A DNA stretch of 64,000 nt, taken from assembly GCF_030272615.1 (NCBI RefSeq), contig NC_081410.1, forward strand, positions 118,241,140 to 118,305,139, written 5' to 3'. The position numbers and the translations under genes were made by a program. The notes beneath the pieces were generated by a model. It made no database searches, had not been told where the DNA came from, and was given only the letters and a program-made list of their open reading frames with translations. Positions within the stretch are counted from its first letter, which is position 1. Every line of letters begins with the position of its first letter. The DNA is from Cryptomeria japonica. Lineage: Eukaryota; Streptophyta; Pinopsida; Cupressales; Cupressaceae. Shown here piece after piece: positions 45,866 through 58,519 of this stretch.

Positions 45866-46582
45866 ATATTCATAAATTATATTCATATTGTGAGTTTGAT
45901 TCTCATAATGGTTTTTCCCTGCTTAGGTTTTCCACGTAAATCTAGTGTTCATATGTTTGATGTGCTCGGTGATTTGATGATTTATTACTACTGTAATTAT
46001 ATAATTGTTGTTTAAAGTTTAAAGATCTAAAACTAATTTCTCTAGATTGATTTAGCCCCCCTATTAGTCTTGTGGCGTGTTCAACAATTCTAAAGTTGTT
46101 CAGATTAGGAGGAAGTTGATTATTTAGCTTTGAAGGTTCACATTACGTATCTTTTGTATTTTGATTTTTATTGGAGTCTTGCATGCTAAGTTGGTCCTTG
46201 GATCCTGGATTAGGGGATTGGAGTCTCCTGTATGTTGGTGCCTAAAAAAATAATTGGGGATTGATATCTTTGATAGGTTGGTGCCTACTTCTCATTGTAA
46301 ATTCTTTATTATATATTTTGCAAGGTTGGATTTTAGCAATAGAACCAACTAGCTATTCTCACAATGGTTTTTCCCTTTTGGGTTTTCACATAAATTTGGT
46401 GTTTCTTAGTGTTTACATGTGTGTTAATAATAATCACTTGATAATTTGCTTCATGATTAAGGAAAGACAAGTAAATGCTATTGGTGATGATTTGGGGTTG
46501 ATACTAGTGGCGAAAGTTATTAATGATGATGAATGTTGAATTAATATAAAATTGGCAAATAATAATCCACCCAACCCCCCTC
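45866..46582 (+). repeat. Copia-type LTR fragments
   Basis: Near 45893 and 46357 are pieces resembling the distal end of the LTR just upstream (CATAATGGTTTTTCCC, then GTTTTCCACGTAAATC-like), each followed by a CCCCTNTTAGT-like end. They appear to be scraps of related LTRs. No coding content. Confidence 0.55.
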
Positions 46583-48700
46583 TTAGTTTACTTGAGGCAT
46601 TTATCCACCCAAATGATATCATTATCCATTCATATAAACCATCATTCATTTTGAATGCAATCTTCCATTCATGTTCTTCTCACATTCTTATATGGTTGTA
46701 TCTACTATTTAAATCCATTTTGTTGAAGCACCCTTGTCCACTCAAATAATCCATCACATCATTCATTTGGGGTATTAGAAAACTCTACTTAATAGTTATC
46801 TTATTTATGGCTCTAGAATCAGTACACATTTGCCATTCTCTATCCTTCTTTGGTGTGAGTATTGTTGGTACAACACACAAACTTAAGCTTTCTTTCATCA
46901 ATCCCTTATCCAATAACTCTTGCACTTGTTTTCTTGTCTTCGCATTCTCCATTGGAGTCATTCTATAAGATGCTTTATTTATAAAACTATCCCTTGGTAT
47001 CAAATCGATTCAATGATTTCTACTCCTCATTGATGGCAATTCATTAGGTAACTCCATCAAAATATTTGAGAACTCTTCTAAAATCCCATGTAACTCCGTG
47101 GACACTTATTTTTTTCTTCATTGTCCTAACTTCTACAAGCTTAGGAATGAAAGAATAATAAGCTTTCTACGTCTTCAAATCCTTTGATAATTATTCCCCA
47201 ATCACCAAATAAACTCTAGGATTCTTCTCTATCTTCTCATCATTATACTTCAAGGGATTCAAGGTGTACTCATTTCCATTCTTCTTTATCTTGTAGCAAT
47301 TTATTTGCCATCATGAATGGATTTCCTATTATACCACCAAGGTATGCCCAGAAAGCTATGGCATGCATCTATAGGCATAATTTATCTAAGCATTATTCAC
47401 TTACCAATAGTCGAGTCCTGTTGCTTGCACCAAGAAACTTTGTAGGGACTAGGATGTTTTATCCTCTTCGACTGAAATTTCTCTACTATCTCTTTTGACC
47501 CTAGATTGTTAGTGTTATTGCTATCTATAATGACTTTACAATATTTATCTCTAGAATTGCATTTGGTTCAAAATAAATTCTTCCTTTGTGTTGGTTCTTC
47601 CATATCCTTTTCTAATTTTAAGAAGATTCTTTAGAAACAAAGATGCTCAATCTTTTAGATCTTCTCCATGCCTGGGTGAAGTAACATTTTCCTTCTCAAC
47701 TTGGGTCACATAAATTTTGGCCTCTTTGTCTTTATTGATGCTTTATTTTGTTTGAGTACATTTGAATGCCCTGTACTCTATTTCTTCATATTGGTAACAC
47801 ATACCAATGATTCCTCTTCCAAAATTTCCTTTTCCTCTGGAATAGTCACCTTTGTCTTTAGAATAATTTCCTCTTCATCCAATTTCTTGATTATATGAAG
47901 TTGCCTAAAGAGGTGCTAGCCTCTTATTGTCCCACAGAATAATATCTTCTACTACTACTATGTCCTCTACCACAAAATTTCCTTCCTCGTCCTCTTGAAT
48001 TAATTTTCTATTTTCTACTCAACTTCTATCACGCCTTCAAGGCATAATGGCATGCTTCTTCTAAAATTTACAATCTAACTAGACATATCTTATCTAGCAT
48101 GGATATATATAAACCATTTACATACCTTGACACCTTTTTAGCATCATCTTCTACATCTCTCACTCTTATTGTCAATCTATAAAATTGTTTTGTATAGTCT
48201 TTGATACTAGAATCTCTTTGCTTCAAATTTTGCAACTTTTAAAATATACTTAAGTGGTAATCTACAAGCAAGAACTTAACTTTCTTTTTATTTATCCTTC
48301 TATCCAAAGTTTTGATCTTTTTCCTTCCCTCTTCTTGTTGTTCTATTTGCAAGTGATCCCACCACAAGGACACATGTCCTATTAGTTGGTATAAGCATAC
48401 TTAACCTTTCTATCATATTTCGTACCTTCAAAATCAAAGTATTTATTCATCTCAAATATGTAATCCTCAAGTTATTTGATATTGAAATTTACATTATAAT
48501 TGGCTGGATCAATCCTTGATCTATTTATTATTATATATTTTTCTAAAAAATCTTTCATTTTCTTTGTGCACTCCACTATCATTCGCTTCATTTCTTCCTT
48601 CTAACATTTCCTCTTCTCCACCTTCATTGATATCTTCAATGCGTACCCCTCTTCTCTATGCTACTTCTATTGCTTCTTGTAGCGTCGTAAATTCTACACC
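46583..48700 (-). pseudogene. Heavily decayed Ty3/gypsy pol and gag remnant
   Basis: On the - strand, 46785-47003 reads ASYRMTPMENAKTRKQVQEL, LLDKGLMKESLSLCVVPTIL and QMCTDSRAINKITIK. It continues into FNKMDLNSRYNHI and DGLYEWIMISFGWINASS, ending abruptly at about 46583. It is the same RT type as in 25463-26515, but truncated before YLDD. 47100-48700 should be protease and gag; only scattered resemblance remains. It is cut by LTR scraps on its left. Confidence 0.75.
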
Positions 48701-48899
48701 CTTAATTGGGTCGTATAATTTCACGCTTAGATTAGCACCGACCTTAGTGTGTTTGAATCTTGCATTTAAAATTCTCTTTAAAATTAAATCTAAAGTCTTC
48801 TTTCATTCCTCTAAACATCATAAAATTGGGCCCTTAACCCTAAGTGTGCCCCTTTTTATTTTATTCCTCCAATAAATCATTTCATCAAATACCCTAATT

Positions 48900-50580
48900 A
48901 TGTCCTATTTCGACTTCAAGGCTCAATTTCACATATCTAAACATTGTAAATTTCCATATCCTTCTGGAAATTTCTTTAGAATCACAATATCTCGCTTCCC
49001 TGAAAATTTGGCAAAAAAGTTGGTTGGACAATGTGTTCGGACCAGGTAGCTAGCTACTTGGTCTCGACTTTTTCTCCCCAAATTTGGGAGCATGTTTTGG
49101 TGGTATTTTAATGCTTAAATCTAGAGATTTGTGAAAAAACATTGATTCTAGGTTGGCCTAAAGTCAAAAACAAAGTTAGGGTTTCCTACATATAGCCTTT
49201 CCTTTCCTCGTTTGAAGGATCCAATTCTCTAGCAATTGAAGGAGCCTCTTATGAAGTGAAAGTGCAAGTTATGTAGAGTCTACAATCATAAAATCAAGCA
49301 TTCATCAAGCATTTATCAAGCCTTCATCAATGATTTTCAACATCAATTAGGAGCTTTGGAGACATTGAAGAATAATAGGAGATCACCGATTGTTGATTGG
49401 CTTGTACCTCTCCCTTAGGGTTTGGTATGGATTCATGTTATTTTCATGTCTTTGTATGAGATTCATAACATTCATTTTCAGATTTTTATTCATGCTTTAG
49501 ATCCATTCTTTTATTTGTGATTTGAAGCATTTAAATTTACATTTACATTTACAATCATTTAGGGTTTGCTCTCCAAAGTGTAGGGTAGAACTCTATATCT
49601 ACTTTCTTGTTTATTTAGGATCTTGCATACACACAAGATTCTTATACACACATTTTCAATACATTATTGTCTATTTATGGAGGTGGAAACCACCAAAACA
49701 AGGGATTTGACTAAGGCAAAATCCTATATAGCCACCTAGAGACCCTTTTTCTAGTTGCAGGTGTAGGTACAAGAATTCGACGCACACACAACTTTCGGAA
49801 CCAATAGAAGACACAGATACAGATATAGTCTTAGAATTTCACCTCAGTCTTTAGGGACTAGGGCATGGGGCCTTGGTCCTCCTAGGACTAGGGCATGGTA
49901 CCCTAGTCCTCTAAGTTTTTCTGTATTTTTTTGGCAGTTTTGCATTTCAGGTTTTCAAAATCCGAGATCTACTAGTTTCATCTCTCTGTTTTGATAGGGA
50001 ATAGGGTATGGCACCCTGGTCATGCCCAGTCTACACCAAATTCCTGTGGCAGGTGCACCTCTGAGTCCATTTTCTAGTTCTGCTTTCTGTGTCTCAGTTT
50101 CAGTTCAATCAGATTCTGCATTTTCGGTTATGCTTGCTTCATTGTTCATCTCTTAGCATAGTTGATCATTGCATCATATTTTGTACATATCCTCTGTATT
50201 ACAAGAAAGGAATAGAAACCCTAAAAGCTATTCCATGACTCTCTCTTTCTCTCATAAGAAGTAGTCAAAGTAAAATATCTCCCTAGGTTCTTTCATATTC
50301 CAATGTGTGTACATGAGAGTGGGATTAGATCTTAGTTACTTGGTTCCATTTTTATGCAACATGCTTCTAACCTCACAATTATTCCTCTCAACAATTCTGT
50401 AATTGCTACATCATCACCTCCTTGTACTCCTCTTCAAACAAGTCCTCTATGTGCCATGTCTTTTCAAGTATAGTTGTAGGTTTCCTCTCTCTTCTTTTCC
50501 TACAATAAATTTCAATAGGAATTATTCTCCAAGCATGATAAACAAACTTGTTCTCCAAAATAAGTAATTTGTCACAACTA
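48900..50580. repeat. LTR-derived non-coding DNA
   Basis: No coding capacity. The composition and layout (leader-like ends, TTTTCAACATCAATTAG, scattered polypyrimidine) suit degraded LTR and leader. I could not pair it with a second copy. Confidence 0.3.
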
Positions 50581-50583
50581 CAT

Positions 50584-50595
50584 GCTTTGATACCA
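50584..50595 (-). other. Relict primer-binding site next to a lost or decayed LTR
   Basis: The - strand reads TGGTATCAAAGC, close to the initiator tRNA-Met site, and a possible LTR end follows at about 50598. It fits the 5' end of the gypsy remnant at 46583-48700, although the spacing is longer than expected. Confidence 0.45.
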
Positions 50596-50599
50596 CTTG

Positions 50600-52380
50600 G
50601 TTTAGATGGGATCAATGACCCTTATCAAGTTACCCGACGATGTATCCATAACAACAACAATTGCAACAATTGAAATAATTAAAAGTATTTATCGATTGAC
50701 AACATTCATACATGCTCTTTGAACTTTGTTCTTTGTTTAGATATTCTCTCTTTGATTTTCCAACACCCAGGACTATCAAATTTTTCCCTTTTATACATCA
50801 ATGCATGTTAGTTCAACAATTTTTCATTTGAACAATCCACTTACAACTTGCCATGTGACTATATAATGTTGCCTTTTTAGTAGGTTTACAAGGTTTGCTT
50901 GCTCAATTGTCTTCAAACCTTTTGTTTATAATTTGAACTCTTTCAAGAACTTTGAGTTCCCTTTATTATTGAAGTTTTGGAAACCCCTTCTAACTCTGCA
51001 TTATATTCTTTTAGATTGGTTGGAGTTTTGGGATTCCTTAATAATCCTCACCTTTTTTTTTTTTTTTTCTATCATTAGTGTTATGACCTTTGCCAGAAAC
51101 CCAACATTCATCCTTGCTTGTCGGGGGTGTTTGGGATCTTTAGGAACCCAAACACTTTCCTTCATTTGTCATGGGTTTGAGTGTTGATAAGAATCCGTGT
51201 GCTTTTAGTTGTTTATCAAAGCTTTGAGTTTCTTTCAAAAATTTAACTCTTATCTTCAATTGTCAAAGATTCTAAAAGAACTCATAAATGTTAGGAGTTT
51301 CATTAGTTCCATGAACCAATATATACTCCAACTTAAACACTTGAAGAAAATATTGTCTTTTAGTGGTTTCTCATGGATAAAGGGCTTAATGAAGATACAT
51401 CTTGTTGAAAATTTTGATTCAAATGGGAACAAAGAGATTTATATCACATTATAGGTTCCTAGGGTACGAGGAATATCACAAAAGGATTATGAAGCCATAG
51501 TCAGGTTTTAACTAAGAATACGAATGATTAGGGTTCTCAGGCTTCTAGGAATCTACTAACCTCCAACCAATGTTTGTCGGAGCTTGAGAAGAAAATAGGA
51601 ACTCTTCAAAATGTGCTAAGTGATGAAAAATTTGCTTGCCTTTCTGTCAAAACTTTTGGTAGGAAGCCAAACCTATCGGTGGTTCCTAGAACTTGTTGTT
51701 CCTTTGACTTGTCCTTGATAAGGGATAAACCTCCAATTCATCACAACTCAATTGAAATTTCACTAATTTTCATCAAACCAAGACCATAGGTACCCTCTAG
51801 GCTCCTCTTCAAGATGAAATCCTTACTTTGTAAAAAAACCATGAATTGAGCTTGTCAATGATTTCAGTAAGAACTAGAATTAGTTAGGTGTTCCAAAAGT
51901 TTTTGGAACTAATCGAACAGGCCAAACCATTAGATTGGTCGTAATGGCCAATTTTTGGTTCAAATTCCACTAAATTGAAATTGTACGCTACTCATTTAAG
52001 CCTTAAATAGGAGATGAACTCTTATTTGGGACAAAATTCAATACAAATTTATTTCTACAACTCACCAAAAAATAACACAAAAAAGGAAGACAAGGAAGAC
52101 AAACAAGATCTAAAAAGAGAAAATAATCTTGAGTGACGCATGATTGTTTGTAGACGCATATGATCTTGCATCACTTTTACATTAAATACCTATAAATACC
52201 AAAACATAGAAATAGGTTGTGTTGTGCTCCATCCTACATTCCTAGTCTCTAATAAGGACCCCCATGTTTTTTTTTCCCTGCTTTTCGTACGGAAAAAAGA
52301 GAAGGAAATGTGAACCAAATATGGGCCTTGAAAAGCATTCAAGTTTTGTTTGTTTTCAACCTCCCTACACCCTTGTTATT
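50600..52380. other. Unassigned repeat-derived DNA
   Basis: Short frames only. A segment at 51574-51789 (SELEKKIGTLQNVLSDEKFA) is helical but isolated. I see no gene here. Confidence 0.3.
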
Positions 52381-53045
52381 GTCGAATAAAACACCAAAAG
52401 TGGTGTTAAGTCTTTTTTTGAGCAAAATTTGGTATTAATAGTACAACACAGCAGCTCCATTTTTTTTTGCTTTTGCTAGAGTGGAGTAAACACCGAAAGG
52501 TTTTGTATGAAGTCATTTCAAGCAACAAAGTGCAGCATATAAAATAAAGTTTTGTCTTCTTAGAAGTGAAAAAGTAAGTCATTGCCTTTGCTACCACCCT
52601 TTGTTTTAGCCGATAAAACACCAAACTTGGTGTGATAGCATTTTAAAAGCTAAAATCGACTTGTTTTATCGCCTAAAGTTCCCTTCCCAAGTTCGCGTGA
52701 CCTAAATGCCGAAGTGAACCTCTAGAAGAAGCCCAAAAGTGTTCCAAAAGACATCAAAACATTTAAAATGTTGCAACGTAACCAAATTCTGCAAAGCAAT
52801 TTAAATGTATGTCAAGCTTCTTGCTATCACCGATACAAACGCCGAAAAGGGGGCACCAAAACAAGTATAAAGCATTTAACTCTTGCTAATATGAAATCAA
52901 AGTTCGAAGTCTTGGGGAGTAACATCTACATTTTTTAAAGTTATTGCTCTTGCCAAAGCCGATAGAAACACTAAACTTGGTGTGATAATGTTTTTAAAAA
53001 ACTAAAATTTGCTCATTTTATCGCCTAAGAGAGCCCTTCTAAGTT
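52381..53045. repeat. Diverged repeat units with a CACCAA/TTGGTG hairpin core
   Basis: Units occur near 52384, 52609, 52828 and 52959. The clearest two share CCGATARAACACYAAACTTG and continue GTGTGATA, with TTTTATCGCCTAA about 60 bp later. The core CACCAA-AC-TTGGTG is self-complementary. Spacing is about 228, 219 and 131 bp. Confidence 0.6.
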
Positions 53046-55557
53046 GAAAGAGAATATCGAAGTTATCACCCTTGGGTCTTTTTAATCTCGTGGCATCAAG
53101 ATTTCATTGTGACTTTCAAAAAGTTAGGTTCCTTCAAAACGTAGAGAGGAACCAATTCAAAATGCATATGAGAAGGGCATTCAAAGAATCATAAGAGCAA
53201 GTAAGAGGAAAAATATGAAGGACACCCAAAGCTACGCAGATCTAAACAAGAAAAATGTGGGCACAAGGAGGAAATTGCACTTCAAAGAGCTAGATTTAAT
53301 TCGAAACATAGAAAGAAGGAGGCATTCAAAACGCAGAGAGGTGAATTCCTCCCCAAAAATGCAATCACTAAGGAGACATATGAAAATGCCTTTCAAGAAT
53401 CTTGAAGAGCATTTCCAGATTAATAAAGAGGAAATTAAAATTTATTAACACTCCTTTTCTAGAAATAAGGGTTTGGTGGCATTCATTTGTGTTTTTAAGA
53501 TCAACTCACAACCATGCTCAAAGAGTTTTCTGTCTTTTCAGGTCCAAAGCACATGATAATTGAATGATGGTAAAGAAGTACAACTCATCACTTCTTCTGA
53601 GCCCAAAGACCTTCTTAGGCACTGATGGAGAACATGAAGGGGACTATGTGGAGTTGCTTGGGATTAAGCATTGCAATCCAAAACACCGATTGATCCAAAG
53701 GATTCGATACAACTAGAGAGAGGATGCCATGCCAAAGACTCGTGTCACTGACAACAAGTTGAAGGCGAGGGTATGAAGTTGAAGGCAAGTGCTTGCACAT
53801 AATGCTATAGGAGTATCCATAAGCAAAAAATGGACAACTATAACAAAATTTAAATCTATGAAAAAAGCAATTGCTTTGTTGTAAAATGACTACTTGTGGG
53901 CCTAGTTTAATGTGATTCAAAAGGGGACCACAAGTTAGTTATTTCCTAGCTACTAGGATTACCCTTTTGTGCTTCAAGCCTAGTGAAATTTTATCTTCTA
54001 GAGAGGTAGATTGAAAACACTTGTATGTAGCTGAAACGGTGGTTGATGGTTGTTGAAGTCATTAATCAGAAAATTGTCAAATCTTCTAGAAGGCAAATCA
54101 CGACCATTGGATGAATTCAATCCCGACAACTGATTCTAAATGTAAAATCTATAAAAGGCTAGTGCCTCTCTCATTGTAAAAGATTAGAACAGTTAGTTAG
54201 TCAGAATTTTTACAAGCTAGTAGGTTAGAGATAACTACATAATTAGGAGTAGAAGTAGAATATAATAGAATTGTTGGGTAGAAATTGTTGTAATGGTAGC
54301 TTGAACAAATGAATATTGCATTGAAATATGGTGTTTTGCCATTTGCCCAAACTTGTTTGCATGGTCTCTCTCCATCTAGCTAATTAAGGTTCACTGATCT
54401 TGATGGTGAAGTGTGAGGGTATTTGATTTGATTTCAGGTTCATACCATTGGAGGCTTGTTGACTGTAAGTCTCTGTGTATGGTTAGTCTAAACCTATTGT
54501 TGCTCTTAGTTCAATTGTGAGTGTTTGTTTTTGGGTTGCGCTAGAATTAGGGTATCTAGATGAATATTAGTAGTCCGAAAATCGTTTACTTCCTCTTGGA
54601 GCTTGCACTGTTCCTGTAAAGTTGCGAGTCTAACTTTAGCTAAGTAGGAACTAGTTTATTAGAATTCTGTCTACCTACACACCAACTATTACTGTCATTG
54701 TCCATAGGATCTCTAAACCCTGATCCTTTTATTTTTTATTTTCCCCAATTTTAGAATCAAAGCATCGCCGGATAGCTATACCAGATGTAGGCTAGCTTGT
54801 AAAATGCATAAGTCCCCTCATGTTTACCAGCCATACACATCAACCGCTGCGTTATCCTGGGTAAGGCAAGACCCGACAGTTAGAACCTTGAGGTTATCCC
54901 TTATGATCAGTTTGAATAGCATTAGGGATTTCCTTATTCAAGAGAGAATATGATACACTCAACATTCTATTCCGTGTTGACTAAAAGCAACAAGTGCTAG
55001 TTTTCGCCATCAACAAATTGCTTAAACATACATCAGATAAATTAATAACAACTAATGAAAAATTGAAAATCATAAAATTTGAATTTTAAGAAATAAAATT
55101 ATGTAATTTATAAACCATAATATTAACTTCACATAGAAAAGAAAAAATATCAAAATAACAAATAAATATATGAAAATATGTACAAACATAAATATAATAA
55201 ATAATAATTTTTTTAATAAAAATAAATATAATCATGATAATAATAAACTTTCCATCAAATGAATCCCAAATCAATTGGAAATTGACATGACATGCATTAC
55301 AAACAGATTAATACACTAACTTCTTGATGAAGATCCCTAATAGAAGATTTCAATGCATCGGGAAAAAAAATTCGTTGCGATTCTCGTTCCTTTTGAACGT
55401 CATTAAAATGTTTCATTCTTTTCTCTGTACACTACAGCTATTCATAAAAATGTTCCACCGAGAGGTGGTGAAATTGAATTAGATTTTTTTCCCTCGTTTT
55501 GAAATTCATAGCTGACAAAACAATCCAGGCAGGAAGAGGCACAGTAAACTAGCTATC
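53046..55557. other. Repeat-derived intergenic DNA upstream of the ODR4-like gene
   Basis: No supportable gene. 53215-53448 is a Lys/Arg-rich frame, probably chance. 54590-54960 resembles an LTR end. 55015-55260 is strongly AT-rich and may lie in or near the promoter region of the gene starting at 55558; I could not fix a TATA box or start site. Confidence 0.4.
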
Positions 55558-55638
55558 ATGGTGAGAGTAGTGATAGGAGATGAAACCCACTTAAATTCTG
55601 TGGAGACTCACCTCTCCCAATCAGCAATTTCCGTGCAA
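55558..55638 (+). CDS. ODR4: ODR4-like gene, exon 1
   Basis: The ATG at 55558 opens MVRVVIGDETHLNSVETHLS, then QSAISVQ, 27 codons ending in phase 0 at a GT donor (55639). Joined to exons 2 and 3 it gives the N-terminus of an ODR4-family protein. ODR4 proteins are membrane-associated; in animals they are known to help chemoreceptors leave the endoplasmic reticulum, and the plant role is not defined. A QSAI...QVGL(A/V)IGKL join at the exon boundary is typical of plant members as I remember them. Only the first 137 codons lie in the window; the C-terminal transmembrane helix is outside. This is the only host gene I can support here. Confidence 0.85.
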
Positions 55639-55810
55639 GTATAAAGCAAATTCTCTTCTCCTATTACTATCATTCATTCTGTCTCTGCAATTCTAATTCG
55701 AATTAGAACGAGTTGAACAGCAGACAAATTTGTATTGATAAATTTATGATAACTTTCCTAAACAATATCAGGTTTGTTAAATTAATGATCATTTTCGGTG
55801 AAATTTGAAG

Positions 55811-56044
55811 GTGGGTCTTGCGATTGGAAAACTGGGAGGTGCAAAATCCAACCGTAACTCCGTATTTGCACTCATTCCGACACCCCCAAATGACGGAGTT
55901 GATCCCACTTCTTTAATATCTGAAAATGCAGAGTCTTCCAGGAGTGGGAGAGTAGATAAGAAGAAGGTTTCAAAGGGTAAATCAATGGCAGATTCATCTT
56001 CATTGATAATTGATGTTGAATGGGTTGGAGAACATGCCCGCCAG
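55811..56044 (+). CDS. ODR4: ODR4-like gene, exon 2
   Basis: Starts after an AG acceptor (55809-55810) and reads VGLAIGKLGGAKSNRNSVFA, ALIPTPPNDGVDPTS, a Ser/Lys-rich loop (RSGRVDKKKVSKGKSMADSS), and LIIDVEWVGEHARQ. It ends at a GT donor (56045). It is 78 codons long and in phase 0 at both ends. The TPP motif and the WxxEHAxQ motif are shared with animal ODR4. Intron 1 is 172 bp with GT-AG borders. Confidence 0.9.
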
Positions 56045-57780
56045 GTAGAGCCCTAATTTCTTTTCTTAAATTAGAGTATGGGTTTCAAAAACAGATTTCT
56101 GAATTGTAAAATGTTACATGGCAAATTTGTTTTCTATAAAATTGACATTTCGTTAACTGTTTTATAAAATTTGAAACAGATCGATTTTTAAGCTCGAGAA
56201 TACACTTGGTGATTTATGATCAGGATGTCTGATGTATTAGCAATGCGGTATAGAGCTCCTTATATAGAAAATTCTATTTAGCGGTCCCATATCAAAGAAT
56301 TATGCCTTTAGGTTTATTCCGTTTTTTGTTTTATAAGATTCGGTGAATTGTCTGATGATAAAAAGGGCAAGAGAGAGCTGCAGCTGTCCCTGGGACCACC
56401 TCCAAGTTTCCATTAGTTTATTTATAGATGGACTCTCTGTCTCTGTCTCTCTGTAAATGGAATCAAATTCAACATTCATCCAGTCTTCGGGAAAATTGTT
56501 TTTGCCTGAGTAAAGTTTCTCTCCTTGATTGCAACAGAATTCCTTTATAGATCTTATGATTATGAAGTATACACACTTATACACGTACCTGTGTATACAT
56601 ATAATGGTAACTGTAGCTATCAGTTATTTTATTTATTTATTTAATAAAATAAGGTCTCTATTAGCTGTATGATCATAGCTCCATGGATATGAAAGAAACC
56701 AATAACCTGGCTATTATCTAAGCCAAAGCATTTAGTATATGGGTGAATCCAAAGAAGAGATGGAGAAGAGAATATGACCATTTTGTGCCTTCTGCTTACT
56801 GGGACATTTGCGCTAGTTAACCTTGAGTGTTGATTCTATGTTTTTGCATCCAAATTGAAGACTAATTTACTCAACCTAGGTGTAAAACTAGTAGATGAAT
56901 TACTTTGAATAAATTGTTGGAAGAGAGAATATGCTTGTTTTGTAGCTCTGGGGTATTCTGATAGACTAACAATTCATCATGGAAATCTCTGCTTACAACA
57001 ACATTCAGGCTAGTTAGATAGACATTGTTTGGGTTTATTCCATGTGTTCGTAGCTCAAATATGGACTGCTTCACACCAAGTTAGATAAGACTGGTAGATG
57101 GGTGATTTTGAAGGAAGAGAGGGAGTAGAGATTATGCTTATTTTGTACCTTAAAGGGTATTGAGATCATGCTTATTTTGTACAATGATATTTGGGCTAGA
57201 AAGCAAGCGGACTTCTGAAAATAGAAGTTTGGCCCTTTTGAAGGAAGCAGCAGCAGTGTTCCTGTCTCAACTTGCATTGTATTGAGGCATTTTGGACTTC
57301 TCTTAAGCCTGCAGAAGGTGCTTACACACTGATCAGTGTAGCTGTAGCCATGTGGCTGCTAGTCTGTTTTGGTCTCGTGGATGTTACTAAAATCATAGCC
57401 ATCCATCTATATTGGCTGTGCACATATAGTCTGTTAATAACTTTGGTAATACAAGTTTCTTGGTATGGCTGTTCATTCTACATATATTGATTTTAAAAGC
57501 CACTTATGACCTTGTTTCAGTCTGATTTACTTTGTCCTGTTCTTGTGGTTTGCTGCATCCAATCTTCTGCCCATATCTACCTATACAAACACACACACAC
57601 AAAAGCAAATGCGCAGCTGATTGAATTTTCATATTTCTTAGTAAAGTGCAATTTGCTGTTAGCGTTGGATCTCATCTATTGTTTCATCCATAGTTACGAG
57701 AAATTTTGGTTCGATTCTGGAGGTCACAAAAATTCTGAATGGGATGAGTTGGCTTCAATGAGAATCATAGGATGAGCCGG

Positions 57781-57802
57781 CTTCTTCTTCTTCTTCTTCT
57801 TC
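57781..57802. repeat. (CTT)7 microsatellite
   Basis: Seven CTT units in intron 2. Confidence 0.9.
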
Positions 57803-58184
57803 GACTCTAAGTATGGCCGAAAGTGGGAGCGAGGGGTGTGATACCACCAACGCCTATCAGCTCCCTCCTTCTATAGATAGGCCCCCGAGTATGAGCAGTC
57901 CTCTCTATCTATAATTGCTGTCTTAAGGTTATCCCTCACCTGAGAAAAATCTCGGAGTAGTTTTATTATCCTCTAGAGGCAAACGAGTGCCAGACAAAGC
58001 AGATTGCGCAGATGGAGCTAAGCATTACCCTTCAAACAGGAAAGCGCTGTCCCCTATCTGTTTAATACTTCATTTCTGATCCGACCTCCTCTTGATCGAA
58101 TCAACTATAATCCCCACCCAACTACTTATCGCACCCATCCCCATCGCAGCCATCAGTAGGCTGGATTCAATGCCTGATTATCCT

Positions 58185-58322
58185 TATAGGGAGTTGAGCT
58201 GGTTGTTTCCCCCAAAAGATGCATCTATTTAGGAAACCGCTACCATCCTAGTTAAGGATCTAATAGGAGGCTGTTAAACCATTTCACAATTCCCAAGGAG
58301 ATATGCTGGACGCATACTAACA
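58185..58322 (-). repeat. TRIM 2 3' LTR (138 bp)
   Basis: Direct repeat of 58382-58519 with about a dozen scattered differences. Confidence 0.9.
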
Positions 58323-58381
58323 ATGTCCCCCTCAGCATTACCTGAGGAGATTCGAACCTGCGACCCTGCTCTAATACCACT

Positions 58382-58519
58382 TATAGGGAGTTGAGCTGGC
58401 TGTTTTTCTCAAAAGATGCATCTATTCAGGAAACCACTACCATCCTAGTTAAGGATGTCATAGGAGGTTGTTAAACCATGTTATGAATCCCAAGGGGATA
58501 TGCTGGACACGTACCAACA
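58382..58519 (-). repeat. TRIM 2 5' LTR (138 bp)
   Basis: Direct repeat of 58185-58322, next to the PBS. Confidence 0.9.

Larger units (their letters stand above)
58185..58519 (-). mobile_element. TRIM element in ODR4-like intron 2 (335 bp)
   Basis: Two 138-bp direct repeats (58185-58322 and 58382-58519) flank a 59-bp core. On the - strand the LTR begins TGTTAGTATG. The PBS TGGTATTAGAGC (58368-58379) is two bases from the 5' LTR, and a GAGGGGGACA purine tract precedes the 3' LTR. The 5-bp target duplication ATCCT (58180-58184 and 58520-58524) is perfect. It encodes nothing and must borrow proteins. The intact duplication suggests it is fairly recent. Confidence 0.93.

Noticed and set aside
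50406-50615. 69-codon ORF on the - strand next to a PBS-like site
   Set aside because: It reads through the PBS-like site and shows no gag pattern; probably leader DNA.
55086-55274. 62-codon hydrophobic ORF upstream of the ODR4-like gene
   Set aside because: AT-rich DNA giving Ile/Phe/Tyr runs; chance frame.
57840-58180. Possible further small LTR or SINE next to the TRIM in intron 2 (GATACCACC, mixed GC)
   Set aside because: No second copy, no A/B box that I can read, and no terminal repeats; left as unassigned.
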